From positions 1-18,995 of the forward strand of contig QQUD01001109.1 of NCBI GenBank assembly GCA_008501785.1: DNA of 18,995 nt, given 5' to 3'. This document shows positions 1 through 7,545 of the stretch, one piece after another. This DNA is from Chloroflexota bacterium (lineage in GTDB: Bacteria; Chloroflexota; Anaerolineae; Promineifilales; Promineifilaceae). A model generated the notes under the pieces. The model was not told the DNA's origin. It ran no database searches and was given only the letters and a program-made list of their open reading frames with translations. Made by a program: the position numbers and the translations under genes. Numbering within the stretch: position 1 is the first letter of the stretch; every line of letters starts with the position of its first letter.

Positions 1-852
1 GGTTGTGATGGTGGGGAAGGGGGGAAGGCGTGTGTGTTGGGAGATAAGGGGGGGGTTGGGTATAGTGGGAGGCGGGGGCTGTGGAAGGTATAACCTGTCT
101 CCAACCGAAACTGAATCACTGTTCAAACAGTTTGAGATTTTTAATATAGAAGCAGTTGTACCTGTGCGTTGGGCCAGGGTAAAGATTGTATCACCGGGCT
201 GCACTGTATAAATTACCCAAAATAGGGGGGGATTGCATAATGTGGGAGGGGTGGGGGAAACGGCCGTTTCCCCACCTGTTAAACTACCCGATAACGGCCT
301 CGTTGGCGTAACTGTTGCACTTATCGTCGGCTCATCAGGCAAAAATAGATCTTGAAAAAATGACAAAGCAGACCGAGCAGTTGGAATTGGTTCTGATAAA
401 TTGCTGTCAACGACCCCTCCGTCCGTCGGTCCGTTAGGATTCGATAGGTCAGGCGTGCGTGGCCACCAAAATGCTGCCGTCAGTGAAATTGAGAGTACAA
501 ACATCATCACAGAAAACGCAACCACCCAAACGCGCCGTTTAACCTGAGGCCGTACCTTTGCCAGATTATGTTGTGGCATTCCTCCCGATGGTGGGACACC
601 GTTGTTATAACGAAAAACTGAACATGCTGCATGATTCGCACGCAGGCAATATTGTTGTTGATGCAGGTAATCCACAGATGTGGGTTTCCCAGAGCGGTAA
701 CATTGGTTCCATTCAGAAGCAAATGCCAATTTGGTTTCAGAATCATCCACTGTACCCAGACAAGGACACAAGCGAGGGCGGGACGAGCCGGATGAGTGAC
801 CGGTCCTTTTATTTTCAGTTAAATGGGGAGAGGACTTAGGACTTGTTTGCAT
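1..852 (-). CDS. LysM-domain membrane protein with N-terminal Cys module (partial, runs off left edge)
   Basis: An open frame of 284 codons runs from ATG at 852 to base 1 with no stop, so the C-terminus is outside the window. Residues ~29-80 form a compact Cys-containing module: C29, C31, then LGTVDD, C51-Y, QQYC69L, C77-x-V-F. One transmembrane helix follows at ~108-130 (VWVVAFSVMMFVLSISL). Then comes a Ser/Thr/Pro linker and a LysM domain at ~214-257 (YTVQPGDTIFTLAQRTGTT ... VGDRLYLP), followed by a Pro-rich tail. LysM domains bind peptidoglycan or related GlcNAc polymers. The topology suggests a cytoplasmic Cys module and an external glycan-binding domain. An AAGAAGG ribosome site lies 8 nt before the ATG, and the start is only 18 nt after the stop of the Wzc-like kinase gene, so it belongs to the same operon. 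The exact role is unknown; anchoring or guiding the polymer at the cell wall is inference. An internal ATG at 579 with GGAGG almost touching it is a less likely start, because it would discard the Cys module. Confidence 0.85.
   Translation of the reverse strand, partial: MQTSPKSSPHLTENKRTGHSSGSSRPRLCPCLGTVDDSETKLAFASEWNQCYRSGKPTSVDYLHQQQYCLRANHAACSVFRYNNGVPPSGGMPQHNLAKVRPQVKRRVWVVAFSVMMFVLSISLTAAFWWPRTPDLSNPNGPTDGGVVDSNLSEPIPTARSALSFFQDLFLPDEPTISATVTPTRPLSGSLTGGETAVSPTPPTLCNPPLFWVIYTVQPGDTIFTLAQRTGTTASILKISNCLNSDSVSVGDRLYLPQPPPPTIPNPPLISQHTRLPPFPTITT
254..273. repeat. 20-bp perfect palindrome extending an ACGGCCGT copy
   Basis: ggggaaacggccgtttcccc is perfectly self-complementary and lies in the linker of the LysM gene, where it encodes part of GETAVSP. 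It is the longest perfect extension of the ACGGCCGT motif in this window. Confidence 0.85.
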
Positions 853-860
853 TGAATATG

Positions 861-867
861 CCTTCTT
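861..867 (-). promoter_or_regulatory. Ribosome binding site for the LysM gene
   Basis: On the minus strand this reads AAGAAGG, 8 nt upstream of the ATG at 852. It supports the long start, which keeps the N-terminal Cys module, over the internal ATG at 579. Confidence 0.5.
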
Positions 868-870
868 CTC

Positions 871-2775
871 TTATTTTCCAAAGAGCCGTAACATTTTTCT
901 ACGATTTCTTTTTGCAGGCGGTCGATTTTGTTGGCCGCCTCCTTCCATGTGATACCGCTTTTGAATATCTGCAAAATGTGGCAGGTAATACCCCCCGTAT
1001 AAATCAGACCGTTGCTGTGGAATGCGATTTAACACGACCCCTAATACCCTGGCATCTGCACGCTTTAACTGTTCTAACATGGCCAAAGCGGCTTCCGCAT
1101 GTGTGCGACCGGGCTGAATTACCAGCACGACGCCACTCACCTTCGAAGCTAAAACTAAAGCATCTGATACAGGAAATGGAGGACTGTCTATAACGGCCAT
1201 ATCCACAGTTTCTAAGACCTGATTTAAAATTTGGGTCATTTTTTCAGAACCGAGCAGTTCCAGTGGATTTGGCGGTAAATTACCGCTGGGAACCACAACC
1301 AGCTTATTCACCCTTGCTGAACGAAATACATCAGACAAATTTGCTTGTCCACGAAAAAGATCGCTCAATCCAGCGCGATTAGACACGCTCAATTCTCGGT
1401 GGATGCGGGGGCGGCGTAGATCGCAGTCTATAAGGGCCACGTGTTTGTTCCCTTGCGCGATGGCTGTTGCCAGATTAACGGCTACGGTTGTTTTGCCATC
1501 ACCAGGCCCAGGACTGGTCACTAAGATTGTGCGCAATGGGCTATCCACGCCAGCAAATTCAAGATTTGTTCTTAAATTGCGAAATGCTTCGGAAACTGGA
1601 GAGCGCGGATTTCGAGCCACGTAGGGTCTATGTTTTGCTTTATCTAAATCAGAAACGTCTGCCACAAAACCAATCACGGGCAGTTTAAGCAAATTGCTTA
1701 TATCTGCCGGTGTTTTTAGCGTATCGTCCAGATATTCAATAACAAACGCGATGCTACCGGTCAGAATTAGTCCCAAAGCCGCACCTAATGCAATATTCAT
1801 CAATGGGCGTGGCTGTACGGGAATTGTTGAGGGGATTGCCTCTTCCACTTGAACGACATTGGGCGTGTTTTCAAGATGGGATAGACGCACAGATTCATAA
1901 TTGGTGAGTAATGTCGAATAAAGTTGTTCATAAAAGGTAAGGGTTGATTGCAGCTGGTTTTTTCTGATTTCTTCAATACTTTCTGTGGGTGTGTTGCCTT
2001 CAGGTAAAGCCAGTTCAAAAAATTGTTGCGTATACAATTCTAGCAAAAATTGCTTTTGGGAAAGCTGCGTTCCCTTTTCAACCAACGCTGTTCGCTGATT
2101 TGCCGAGAGCGAAAATGTTGGGTTGCCGTTGACATCTCTCGGTGTCAATGCCTCAATTTCTTGTTCTAGGGTTACAACCTCATTTTGTAAAGTGAAGATT
2201 TGTGTTTCTAGCAGTTGTTTTTGTCTATCGATTTCCTCTTGCTCAGATTTGTCATTTGCCACAAACACCTGGGAAATTTCAGATTGCAATAAAGCTATTT
2301 GCGCTTCTACATCCTTGATTTGGGCTTGCAGGCTTTCTTCAGATGCAGAGAATCGATTTGTTTGCAATGCTTGATTTTGGGTTAATAAGACTTCAACCAG
2401 CTTGTTGGCAATCGTGGCGGCTTGCTGCGGATTATTGTCTCGCACAGTTACTTGTAGCAGCCGCGTGCCACGCACCAATTGCCCGCTGATTTGTTCACTT
2501 TTTACTGAAAATCCCAGGGATTCGCTCGTGGCATCTAGCACTGGTTTGGTCACGAGCAGTTCGATGTAGGTTTGTGCCAGTTCCTGATCGCTGAGGGTGG
2601 TTACATCTGCAACGCTGCTTTCAGGGGATTGCATGACCATAATTCTGGTTGATGCCTGATAGACTGGTGTTTGATAAAGGCTAATGCCCAGACCACCCCC
2701 TGCACCAATCATCAGCCCGATTAATAACAGCCAGGCCCAACGTCTTATTAAAATGAGCAATTGTTTTAATTCCAT
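871..2775 (-). CDS. Wzc-type chain-length determinant and BY-kinase (single polypeptide)
   Basis: 634 aa. It is an inner-membrane polysaccharide co-polymerase that regulates chain length and export through tyrosine autophosphorylation. The Wzz domain has TM1 at ~13-33, a long coiled-coil extracytoplasmic region (~140-310, rich in Gln/Glu heptads), then the Pro-rich PSTIPVQPRP and TM2 at ~325-346. The cytoplasmic BY-kinase domain has Walker A GPGDGKTT (423-430), Walker A' VALIDCDLRRP (446-456) and Walker B MAVIDSPP (526-533). The tail holds a small tyrosine cluster (Y593, Y596, Y597, Y608), shorter than the enterobacterial Wzc cluster, then a basic C-terminus. The start is secure: GGAGG lies 5 nt before the ATG. 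It sits 30 nt downstream of the phosphoglycosyltransferase gene and 18 nt upstream of the LysM gene. Kinase and Wzz parts are fused as in proteobacterial Wzc, not split as in Firmicute CapA/CapB. Confidence 0.93.
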   Translation of the reverse strand: MELKQLLILIRRWAWLLLIGLMIGAGGGLGISLYQTPVYQASTRIMVMQSPESSVADVTTLSDQELAQTYIELLVTKPVLDATSESLGFSVKSEQISGQLVRGTRLLQVTVRDNNPQQAATIANKLVEVLLTQNQALQTNRFSASEESLQAQIKDVEAQIALLQSEISQVFVANDKSEQEEIDRQKQLLETQIFTLQNEVVTLEQEIEALTPRDVNGNPTFSLSANQRTALVEKGTQLSQKQFLLELYTQQFFELALPEGNTPTESIEEIRKNQLQSTLTFYEQLYSTLLTNYESVRLSHLENTPNVVQVEEAIPSTIPVQPRPLMNIALGAALGLILTGSIAFVIEYLDDTLKTPADISNLLKLPVIGFVADVSDLDKAKHRPYVARNPRSPVSEAFRNLRTNLEFAGVDSPLRTILVTSPGPGDGKTTVAVNLATAIAQGNKHVALIDCDLRRPRIHRELSVSNRAGLSDLFRGQANLSDVFRSARVNKLVVVPSGNLPPNPLELLGSEKMTQILNQVLETVDMAVIDSPPFPVSDALVLASKVSGVVLVIQPGRTHAEAALAMLEQLKRADARVLGVVLNRIPQQRSDLYGGYYLPHFADIQKRYHMEGGGQQNRPPAKRNRRKMLRLFGK

Positions 2776-2780
2776 GAAAT

Positions 2781-2785
2781 CCTCC
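2781..2785 (-). promoter_or_regulatory. Ribosome binding site of the Wzc-like gene
   Basis: A GGAGG core on the minus strand lies 5 nt from the ATG at 2775. It is the clearest Shine-Dalgarno in the window and fixes this start. Confidence 0.75.
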
Positions 2786-2805
2786 GTATAAGCAAAAAGA
2801 GCATT

Positions 2806-4311
2806 TTATTGTCCTTTTAGCCCCAACATAACCTGTATCGTTTTTAGCAAAATCAGCAAATCAATGTTTAGGCTTTGGTGTTTAATGTAGTAAAGATCGT
2901 ATTGTAATTTGATCAGCGCATCTTCTGTGGAAGCCCCATATCGGTACTGGACTTGTGCCCATCCGGTAATTCCTGGTTTGATGGCGTGGCGAATTCGATA
3001 AAATGGGATTTCGTCGGAGAAGCCTTTGACGAAAGACGGCCGTTCTGGCCTCGGCCCAATCACGCTCATCTCCCCCTTTAACACATTCCAAAACTGAGGA
3101 ACTTCATCCAGACGAATTCTGCGTAGAATTCGCCCAATTCCCGTAATCCGTTTGTCATTTTTACAGGCCCAAACCGCACCTGTTTCTTTTTCTGCATTCA
3201 TCGACATTGAGCGGAATTTGAGCAGTTGGAAAGATTTCCCACCTTTTCCTACTCGTTCCTGGCGGTAGAAAATATTGCCGGGGCTGGTGAATAGGTTTGC
3301 CAGCCAAATTGGGGGAATCAGCACGACAAGAAATACGCACCCCAACAGCGCAATTGAAAATTCTACGATTTGACGGGCCACCAAATAAAAACGATAACTT
3401 GCCGGGCGGGAGACGGGTAGCACAACATCCAAATAATAGCCTGCGTGTTCTATGGGAACACGCCCCGTGACGCGTTCATAAAGACTTGTCATGACCCTGA
3501 TTGAAATACCTTGTTCACGGCATTCTAAAATGGCATTAAATAAGCCATTTTGAATCATTGGCAAGTCTGTGGTTGCCACAATTAGTTCGTCGGGTTGCAG
3601 TTCATGTACGAGATTAACAAGATTATGACAGCGTCCTAACACCGGAAATCCGCCAAAATATTTGTTTTGTTTGTCAGGATCGTTGTCAACAAACCCTAAG
3701 ATTGTGTAAACAGATCCCTCTTGCATACGACTGTTGGGTCGTCTCCCTTCAGTCACGGCTTGAGCCAGGAGTTGGGCAGATTGGCCGGCCCCAATTACCA
3801 GTGCTGTCCGTTTAAAAACTGTTCGCCCTAAAACTAATCCGTAAAAAAGCCGCCAAATTAACACTCCAAAAACAGTCAATAGTGGAAACATGAAGAGGTA
3901 AAGGCGTCGACTCGGTAAGGTTGGAGTCAGGTAAGGGATTAACAAGTATAACCCGGTGGACAAAACGGCCGTACCGCCTGCCGCTATCAAAGAAAATATA
4001 ATATTTGAGTTGCGTACCAGGTTATATGCATCCCACAATACGCTGATGGCCAACCAAAGCAGACTGAGCAGGATGAACCAGGGGAGCTGCTGCCAGATCA
4101 TTGCGGGTGCAAACTCAAACTTTGAGCGGGCCACTAAACTAATAAACAGAGCCATATTTACGATAAACAAATCACCAAAACTGAGCAGGAGGATACGCTC
4201 GGAAAAGCGTAAACCGATGCGAGGTATGGATGAAAACGGCCGTTTAAAACCAATAGTATTCAAATTCACCGGCACTTCAGGTGAAGATGTGTTCGAAAGT
4301 TCACTTTTCAT
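2806..4311 (-). CDS. Polyprenyl-phosphate sugar-1-phosphate transferase (initiating, WcaJ/WbaP-like)
   Basis: About 501 aa from ATG 4311. It transfers a sugar-1-phosphate from a nucleotide sugar to undecaprenyl phosphate, the first step of repeat-unit assembly, at the cytoplasmic membrane. The N-terminal half has about four TM helices (~37-165) followed by a Rossmann-like domain with GAGQSA (174-179). Another TM (~315-338) leads into the bacterial sugar transferase catalytic domain, which shows KFRSM (365-369), RLDEVPQFWNVLKGEMSVIG (400-419) continuing into PRPERP, then KPGITGWAQV and YDLYYIKHQS. The DE of RLDEVPQ is the catalytic pair of the family. An upstream in-frame GTG at 4347 would add 12 residues. 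The ATG is preferred because GGGG lies ~10 nt before it and the added residues look non-native. It sits between the ExoA-like GT2 and the Wzc-like gene. Sugar specificity cannot be read from sequence. Confidence 0.93.
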   Translation of the reverse strand: MKSELSNTSSPEVPVNLNTIGFKRPFSSIPRIGLRFSERILLLSFGDLFIVNMALFISLVARSKFEFAPAMIWQQLPWFILLSLLWLAISVLWDAYNLVRNSNIIFSLIAAGGTAVLSTGLYLLIPYLTPTLPSRRLYLFMFPLLTVFGVLIWRLFYGLVLGRTVFKRTALVIGAGQSAQLLAQAVTEGRRPNSRMQEGSVYTILGFVDNDPDKQNKYFGGFPVLGRCHNLVNLVHELQPDELIVATTDLPMIQNGLFNAILECREQGISIRVMTSLYERVTGRVPIEHAGYYLDVVLPVSRPASYRFYLVARQIVEFSIALLGCVFLVVLIPPIWLANLFTSPGNIFYRQERVGKGGKSFQLLKFRSMSMNAEKETGAVWACKNDKRITGIGRILRRIRLDEVPQFWNVLKGEMSVIGPRPERPSFVKGFSDEIPFYRIRHAIKPGITGWAQVQYRYGASTEDALIKLQYDLYYIKHQSLNIDLLILLKTIQVMLGLKGQ

Positions 4312-4419
4312 ATTCTTTTTCCCCAAAACTGGATCACATCTAAACACAAGTTTGCCGATACAACTGGCACACGCTCACCCCTCCAGCCAATAAAACACGA
4401 AGACACAAGGGAACAAATA
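4312..4419. other. Intergenic gap without a gene
   Basis: A 108-bp gap between the ExoA-like GT2 and the phosphoglycosyltransferase. It is the second-largest gap between genes in the window, after 16721-16940. It includes acacgaagacacaaggga (~4393-4410), which resembles a dispersed CACGAAGACACAAAG-type repeat seen in environmental genomes (from memory, unverified). No hairpin plus T-run and no clear -35/-10 pair was seen. Confidence 0.35.
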
Positions 4420-5478
4420 TTATTCCGCTTTTACTAAAATCATCTTATCTTCACCGTCCTCCAGCGGGCTTGGTGTTAACAACCCAATCCACACCCCGAT
4501 TCCCCAACTGAGATGCAAACAGGCAATAATCACTGGTAAGAGCGGTAAATATTTCGATTTACCCCGAAAAACAAAGTTGAGTAACGCAACTAACAAAAAT
4601 AACGCATATGCCCCAAGAACAGCCCCTGCCAGCCATCCCCACGATGGAACGATGAGTGACAACAAGCTGCTCACCACAACTGCAAAGACAAAAAGTGGCG
4701 GCATCATATGGCGCAGTTTGAGTGATGCGGGATAGACGCGCAAAAAACGACCCTTCCAAATCCCATATTGCCAATATTGTCGCCACAATTTGGCTAATGT
4801 CGCACGCACGTAGTAGACGGCACGTACCTCGGGCAATAAAAGGATGCGACCGCCTGCCTGACGCAGTCGATAACAAAGTTCATAATCCTGGTGTCGCACC
4901 ATCTTTTCGTTGAATAAACCAATCCTTTCAAAAACATCTCGGCGGTAAGCGCCAAATGGCACAGTGTCCACGATTCTTGGTGGGGCTGAGGTGGACGCAA
5001 CCCGAAAACCCGAGTTGCCGATCCCAAAACGACTGCTCATTGCCTGCGCAATCGCTTTCCCCACATAGCTTTTTCCGCGAGATTCCCAAGCGCCGCCGAC
5101 ACAGTCTGCACCCGTTTGTTGCATTTGTGCGACACAACTGCGCACATAATCTGGGTCTAAAATAGCGTGTCCATCGACCCGCACAATCACATCACCCTGG
5201 GCTTGACGAATTGCCACATTGAGACCGGTGGGCGCAATTTTGCTGGGGTTGTCGATCAGGTGAATATTGGCATGTTGCTGTTGTAAAGACGCAATAATTT
5301 CACGGGTGTTGTCGGTGGAACGGCCGTCTGCAATCACAATTTCCATCAACTCCGCAGGATAATTTTGTGCCAAAATCGAATCCAACGTCTGCGCAATAAA
5401 AGCAGCTTCATTCCTGACCGGCATCATAATCGTCACCATCGGCAAAGCATCAACCGAAAGTTTTTCTTCAGTTTTCAT
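4420..5478 (-). CDS. GT2 glycosyltransferase, ExoA-like, with C-terminal membrane helices
   Basis: 352 aa. It is a family 2 (GT-A fold) glycosyltransferase that adds a sugar from a nucleotide donor to the lipid-linked oligosaccharide. The N-terminal catalytic domain shows VTIMMPVRNEAAFIAQTLDS, the nucleotide-binding IVIADGRSTDNT, the metal-binding DVIVRVDGHA (D-x-D type, ~97-105) and the acceptor-side motif HQDYELCYRLRQAGGRI. Three or so hydrophobic helices (~250-335) end the protein, as in succinoglycan ExoA-type enzymes, and would hold it at the membrane. ATG 5478 is chosen because GAGGTGA lies 6 nt upstream; the overlapping TTG at 5481 is disfavoured. It starts 46 nt after the stop of the EAD-FGE gene. 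The donor sugar cannot be told. Confidence 0.92.
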   Translation of the reverse strand: MKTEEKLSVDALPMVTIMMPVRNEAAFIAQTLDSILAQNYPAELMEIVIADGRSTDNTREIIASLQQQHANIHLIDNPSKIAPTGLNVAIRQAQGDVIVRVDGHAILDPDYVRSCVAQMQQTGADCVGGAWESRGKSYVGKAIAQAMSSRFGIGNSGFRVASTSAPPRIVDTVPFGAYRRDVFERIGLFNEKMVRHQDYELCYRLRQAGGRILLLPEVRAVYYVRATLAKLWRQYWQYGIWKGRFLRVYPASLKLRHMMPPLFVFAVVVSSLLSLIVPSWGWLAGAVLGAYALFLLVALLNFVFRGKSKYLPLLPVIIACLHLSWGIGVWIGLLTPSPLEDGEDKMILVKAE

Positions 5479-5484
5479 CAAAAA

Positions 5485-5491
5485 TCACCTC
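5485..5491 (-). promoter_or_regulatory. Ribosome binding site deciding the GT2 start
   Basis: It reads GAGGTGA on the minus strand, 6 nt before ATG 5478. The spacing selects the ATG over the TTG three bases upstream. Confidence 0.6.
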
Positions 5492-5524
5492 ATTTATTTT
5501 GTGGTTTGGGAATTTGCACGGGGA

Positions 5525-7504
5525 TTAGTTTACTTCGTTAACCATGCACCGAAATCCATACGTACTATAGACGCTGTGCGTACTCCCTTCTGGCACTTGT
5601 TCGCGCCGGGTCGCGCCACGTACATTTTCTTGTAGACTGTACCAACTGCCGCCTCGCATCTCTCTTTTTGTGCCGGTTGGTGGTCCAGTGGGGTTTGACT
5701 GAGGGGTACTAGGGTAGCTGCTAAACCAGTCGGCAACCCATTCTCGTACGTTTCCGGACATGTCTAAAGCGCCGACCCAACTGGCACCAGCGGGATAACT
5801 CCCAACTGGTGCTGTCATAGCGTACCCATCATTTTGGCCTGAACCTTGACTAAAGAAACAATTGACATCGCAATAGTTTGTCCGGGTTCCATCAAATGAA
5901 TTTCCCCAAGGATATGTGCTATTATCTGGCCCTCGTGCCGCGTACTCCCATTGAGCAGCAGTGGGAAGCTGCCCCCCAGCCCACGCACAATAAGCACTTG
6001 CGTCAACATAGGAAACTAAAACAACTGGATGGTTGTTCAGCCCACTCAGATTGCTATCTGGGCCATATGGATGCTGCCAGTTGGCACCATCGATCCAATT
6101 AAATGAACTATTGTTACTCGTACGACCGCCCCCGGCTTTTTCTGCTGTTGTTTGATAACCAGTTTGAGTTACAAATGTAGCAAATTGAGCATTCGTAACT
6201 TCCGTCTTATCAATCCAAAATGAATCTAGAGAAACCTGATGCATTGGTGATTCGTCTGCATCCAAAACACCATCACTTCCCATCATAAAACTACCAGATG
6301 AAACAAAAAACATAACCATGCCATCTATAGGGCGAGTGACTGGATTTTGAGGGGGTGGCGAAGTAGCGGTAGCGGTGGGTGGTGGGGACAATGTTGCTGT
6401 GGGGAATTTTGTAGGTGTTGGTGGTATCGGTGTATTTGTTATGGGTATCGGTGTATCGGTTGCTGTTGGTAGTGGTGGCAATGGGGTATCAGTTGCTGTT
6501 GGCGGGGATGGTATCCGAGTATTCGTTGCAGTTGGTGGTGGCGGTGTTGATGTTTTAATTGCCGTTGGAGGTTGTGTTGTAGGTAAACTGGGAGTCGGTA
6601 CTTTTTTTGTTGAATGCAATGTAGGTGTTGATAATGGTGGAAGTTTTGTTTCCGGAGGTGGGGTCGTGACGGTCGATGTTCTGGTTAATGTCACGGTGGT
6701 AGATGGTATCAATGTGCCATTTTTTACCAGGGTTTCAGACGGCTCTTGAGTGGAATTAGCTGTTGCTGAAGTGGAGGAAGGGCTTGGCAACTGAACGATT
6801 ACAGTATCTGGCTTTTCACAAAATTGGTCAACATTGGCACTGCATAACATAGCTCGACCTGTTTGTGAGATCGTAACAAAAAATAAAAATAGAAACATTA
6901 AACCAAAGACTGCTGCCGCTATGTGTTTGGAGGAAATCGGTATCTTTATTTTGTCTTGAATGGTTTCAAGTAAAATAGTTTGTGTGTTTTTTGATGCGAT
7001 TACCCTCCGTTGTATCATTTTCGATAACCTGGGCACATCTCGAAAATTTAGGTTACGTTCCTGAATTTGTTTAATCAAATGTAACGCTTCAGTCCATGCC
7101 TCCCTTGCTATTGCATCCCGTAACTGTTTATAAAGATTCTCAGTTTCTCTTTGAAGCGATTGTTGATTGATATGGTTCAAGTCAATGTTCCGTCGGCTGT
7201 AATGACTTGATGCCATTTCAGTAACGGATGATAAATCTTCTGTTTTCGGAGTATCGATGAATTCACTTTGTCGAAAAGATGAAGGTCGTTCTCGTTTTAA
7301 AATGTCCAATAATTTTGGATAACGACGGTGTCTTTCACAATATCCCAACAATTTTAAAACTCGTGTTGTCTGTGGCATTTCCGGTGTAATGTCGTTATAT
7401 ATTGCTGGAAAATGATCAAACAAAAACGCTTCCAATTCACTGGCACTAAAATTTTCATTGAGATATTTTCGTAGTTTTGCTGTATTGATCTTTGATGATT
7501 CCAT
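5525..7504 (-). CDS. Effector-associated domain + TM + Pro/Thr stalk + FGE-like (sulfatase-modifying-factor) domain protein
   Basis: 659 aa. Residues ~8-75 match the helical effector-associated (death-like) domain pattern: FSASELEAFLFDHFPAIY, then LLGYCERHRRYPKLLDILKR and ERP. Residues ~115-185 are a charged helical region. A TM helix follows at ~195-213 (IAAAVFGLMFLFLFFVTI), then a Pro/Thr/Ser stalk (~239-391) and an FGE-like domain (~392-655) with GSFMMGSDG, DKTEVTNAQF, HPVVLVSYVDASAYCAWAGG, LPTAAQWEYAARG, DMSGNVREWVADW, MRGGSW and YGFRC. True formylglycine-generating enzymes carry a catalytic Cys pair just after RGGS. Here the stretch is RGGSWYSLQENVRGATR with no Cys, so oxidase activity is unlikely and a binding role is favoured. 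The EAD should be cytoplasmic and the FGE domain outside. GAGG lies before the ATG. EADs are known as homotypic adaptors in bacterial conflict and signalling proteins; no partner EAD is in this window. The domain calls are firm for FGE and TM and moderate for EAD. Function is unknown. Confidence 0.88.
   Translation of the reverse strand: MESSKINTAKLRKYLNENFSASELEAFLFDHFPAIYNDITPEMPQTTRVLKLLGYCERHRRYPKLLDILKRERPSSFRQSEFIDTPKTEDLSSVTEMASSHYSRRNIDLNHINQQSLQRETENLYKQLRDAIAREAWTEALHLIKQIQERNLNFRDVPRLSKMIQRRVIASKNTQTILLETIQDKIKIPISSKHIAAAVFGLMFLFLFFVTISQTGRAMLCSANVDQFCEKPDTVIVQLPSPSSTSATANSTQEPSETLVKNGTLIPSTTVTLTRTSTVTTPPPETKLPPLSTPTLHSTKKVPTPSLPTTQPPTAIKTSTPPPPTATNTRIPSPPTATDTPLPPLPTATDTPIPITNTPIPPTPTKFPTATLSPPPTATATSPPPQNPVTRPIDGMVMFFVSSGSFMMGSDGVLDADESPMHQVSLDSFWIDKTEVTNAQFATFVTQTGYQTTAEKAGGGRTSNNSSFNWIDGANWQHPYGPDSNLSGLNNHPVVLVSYVDASAYCAWAGGQLPTAAQWEYAARGPDNSTYPWGNSFDGTRTNYCDVNCFFSQGSGQNDGYAMTAPVGSYPAGASWVGALDMSGNVREWVADWFSSYPSTPQSNPTGPPTGTKREMRGGSWYSLQENVRGATRREQVPEGSTHSVYSTYGFRCMVNEVN
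6443..6541 (-). repeat. Three tandem 33-nt units coding an 11-aa P/T repeat
   Basis: Residues 322-354 of the EAD-FGE protein read PPPTATNTRIP, SPPTATDTPLP and PLPTATDTPIP: three contiguous 11-residue units. Weaker copies follow (ITNTPIPP, PPPTATATSP). This forms part of the extended extracellular stalk and is a likely site of length variation. Confidence 0.75.
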
Positions 7505-7545
7505 TTCTCAACCTCAGAAATTTAATTTGTATAATTTGGAAATTC

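Noticed and set aside
507..746. Minus-strand 79-codon frame at 507-746
   Set aside because: It is in a different frame from the LysM gene and lies within it. The LysM frame carries the Cys module and TM.
558..1193. Plus-strand open frames at 558-839 and 843-1193
   Set aside because: They are antisense to the LysM and Wzc-like genes, which have domains and ribosome sites. The plus frames show no family pattern.
6375..6749. Gly/Val-rich plus-strand frame of 124 codons
   Set aside because: It is the complement of the P/T stalk coding region; the Gly/Val bias follows from CCN/ACN codons on the other strand.
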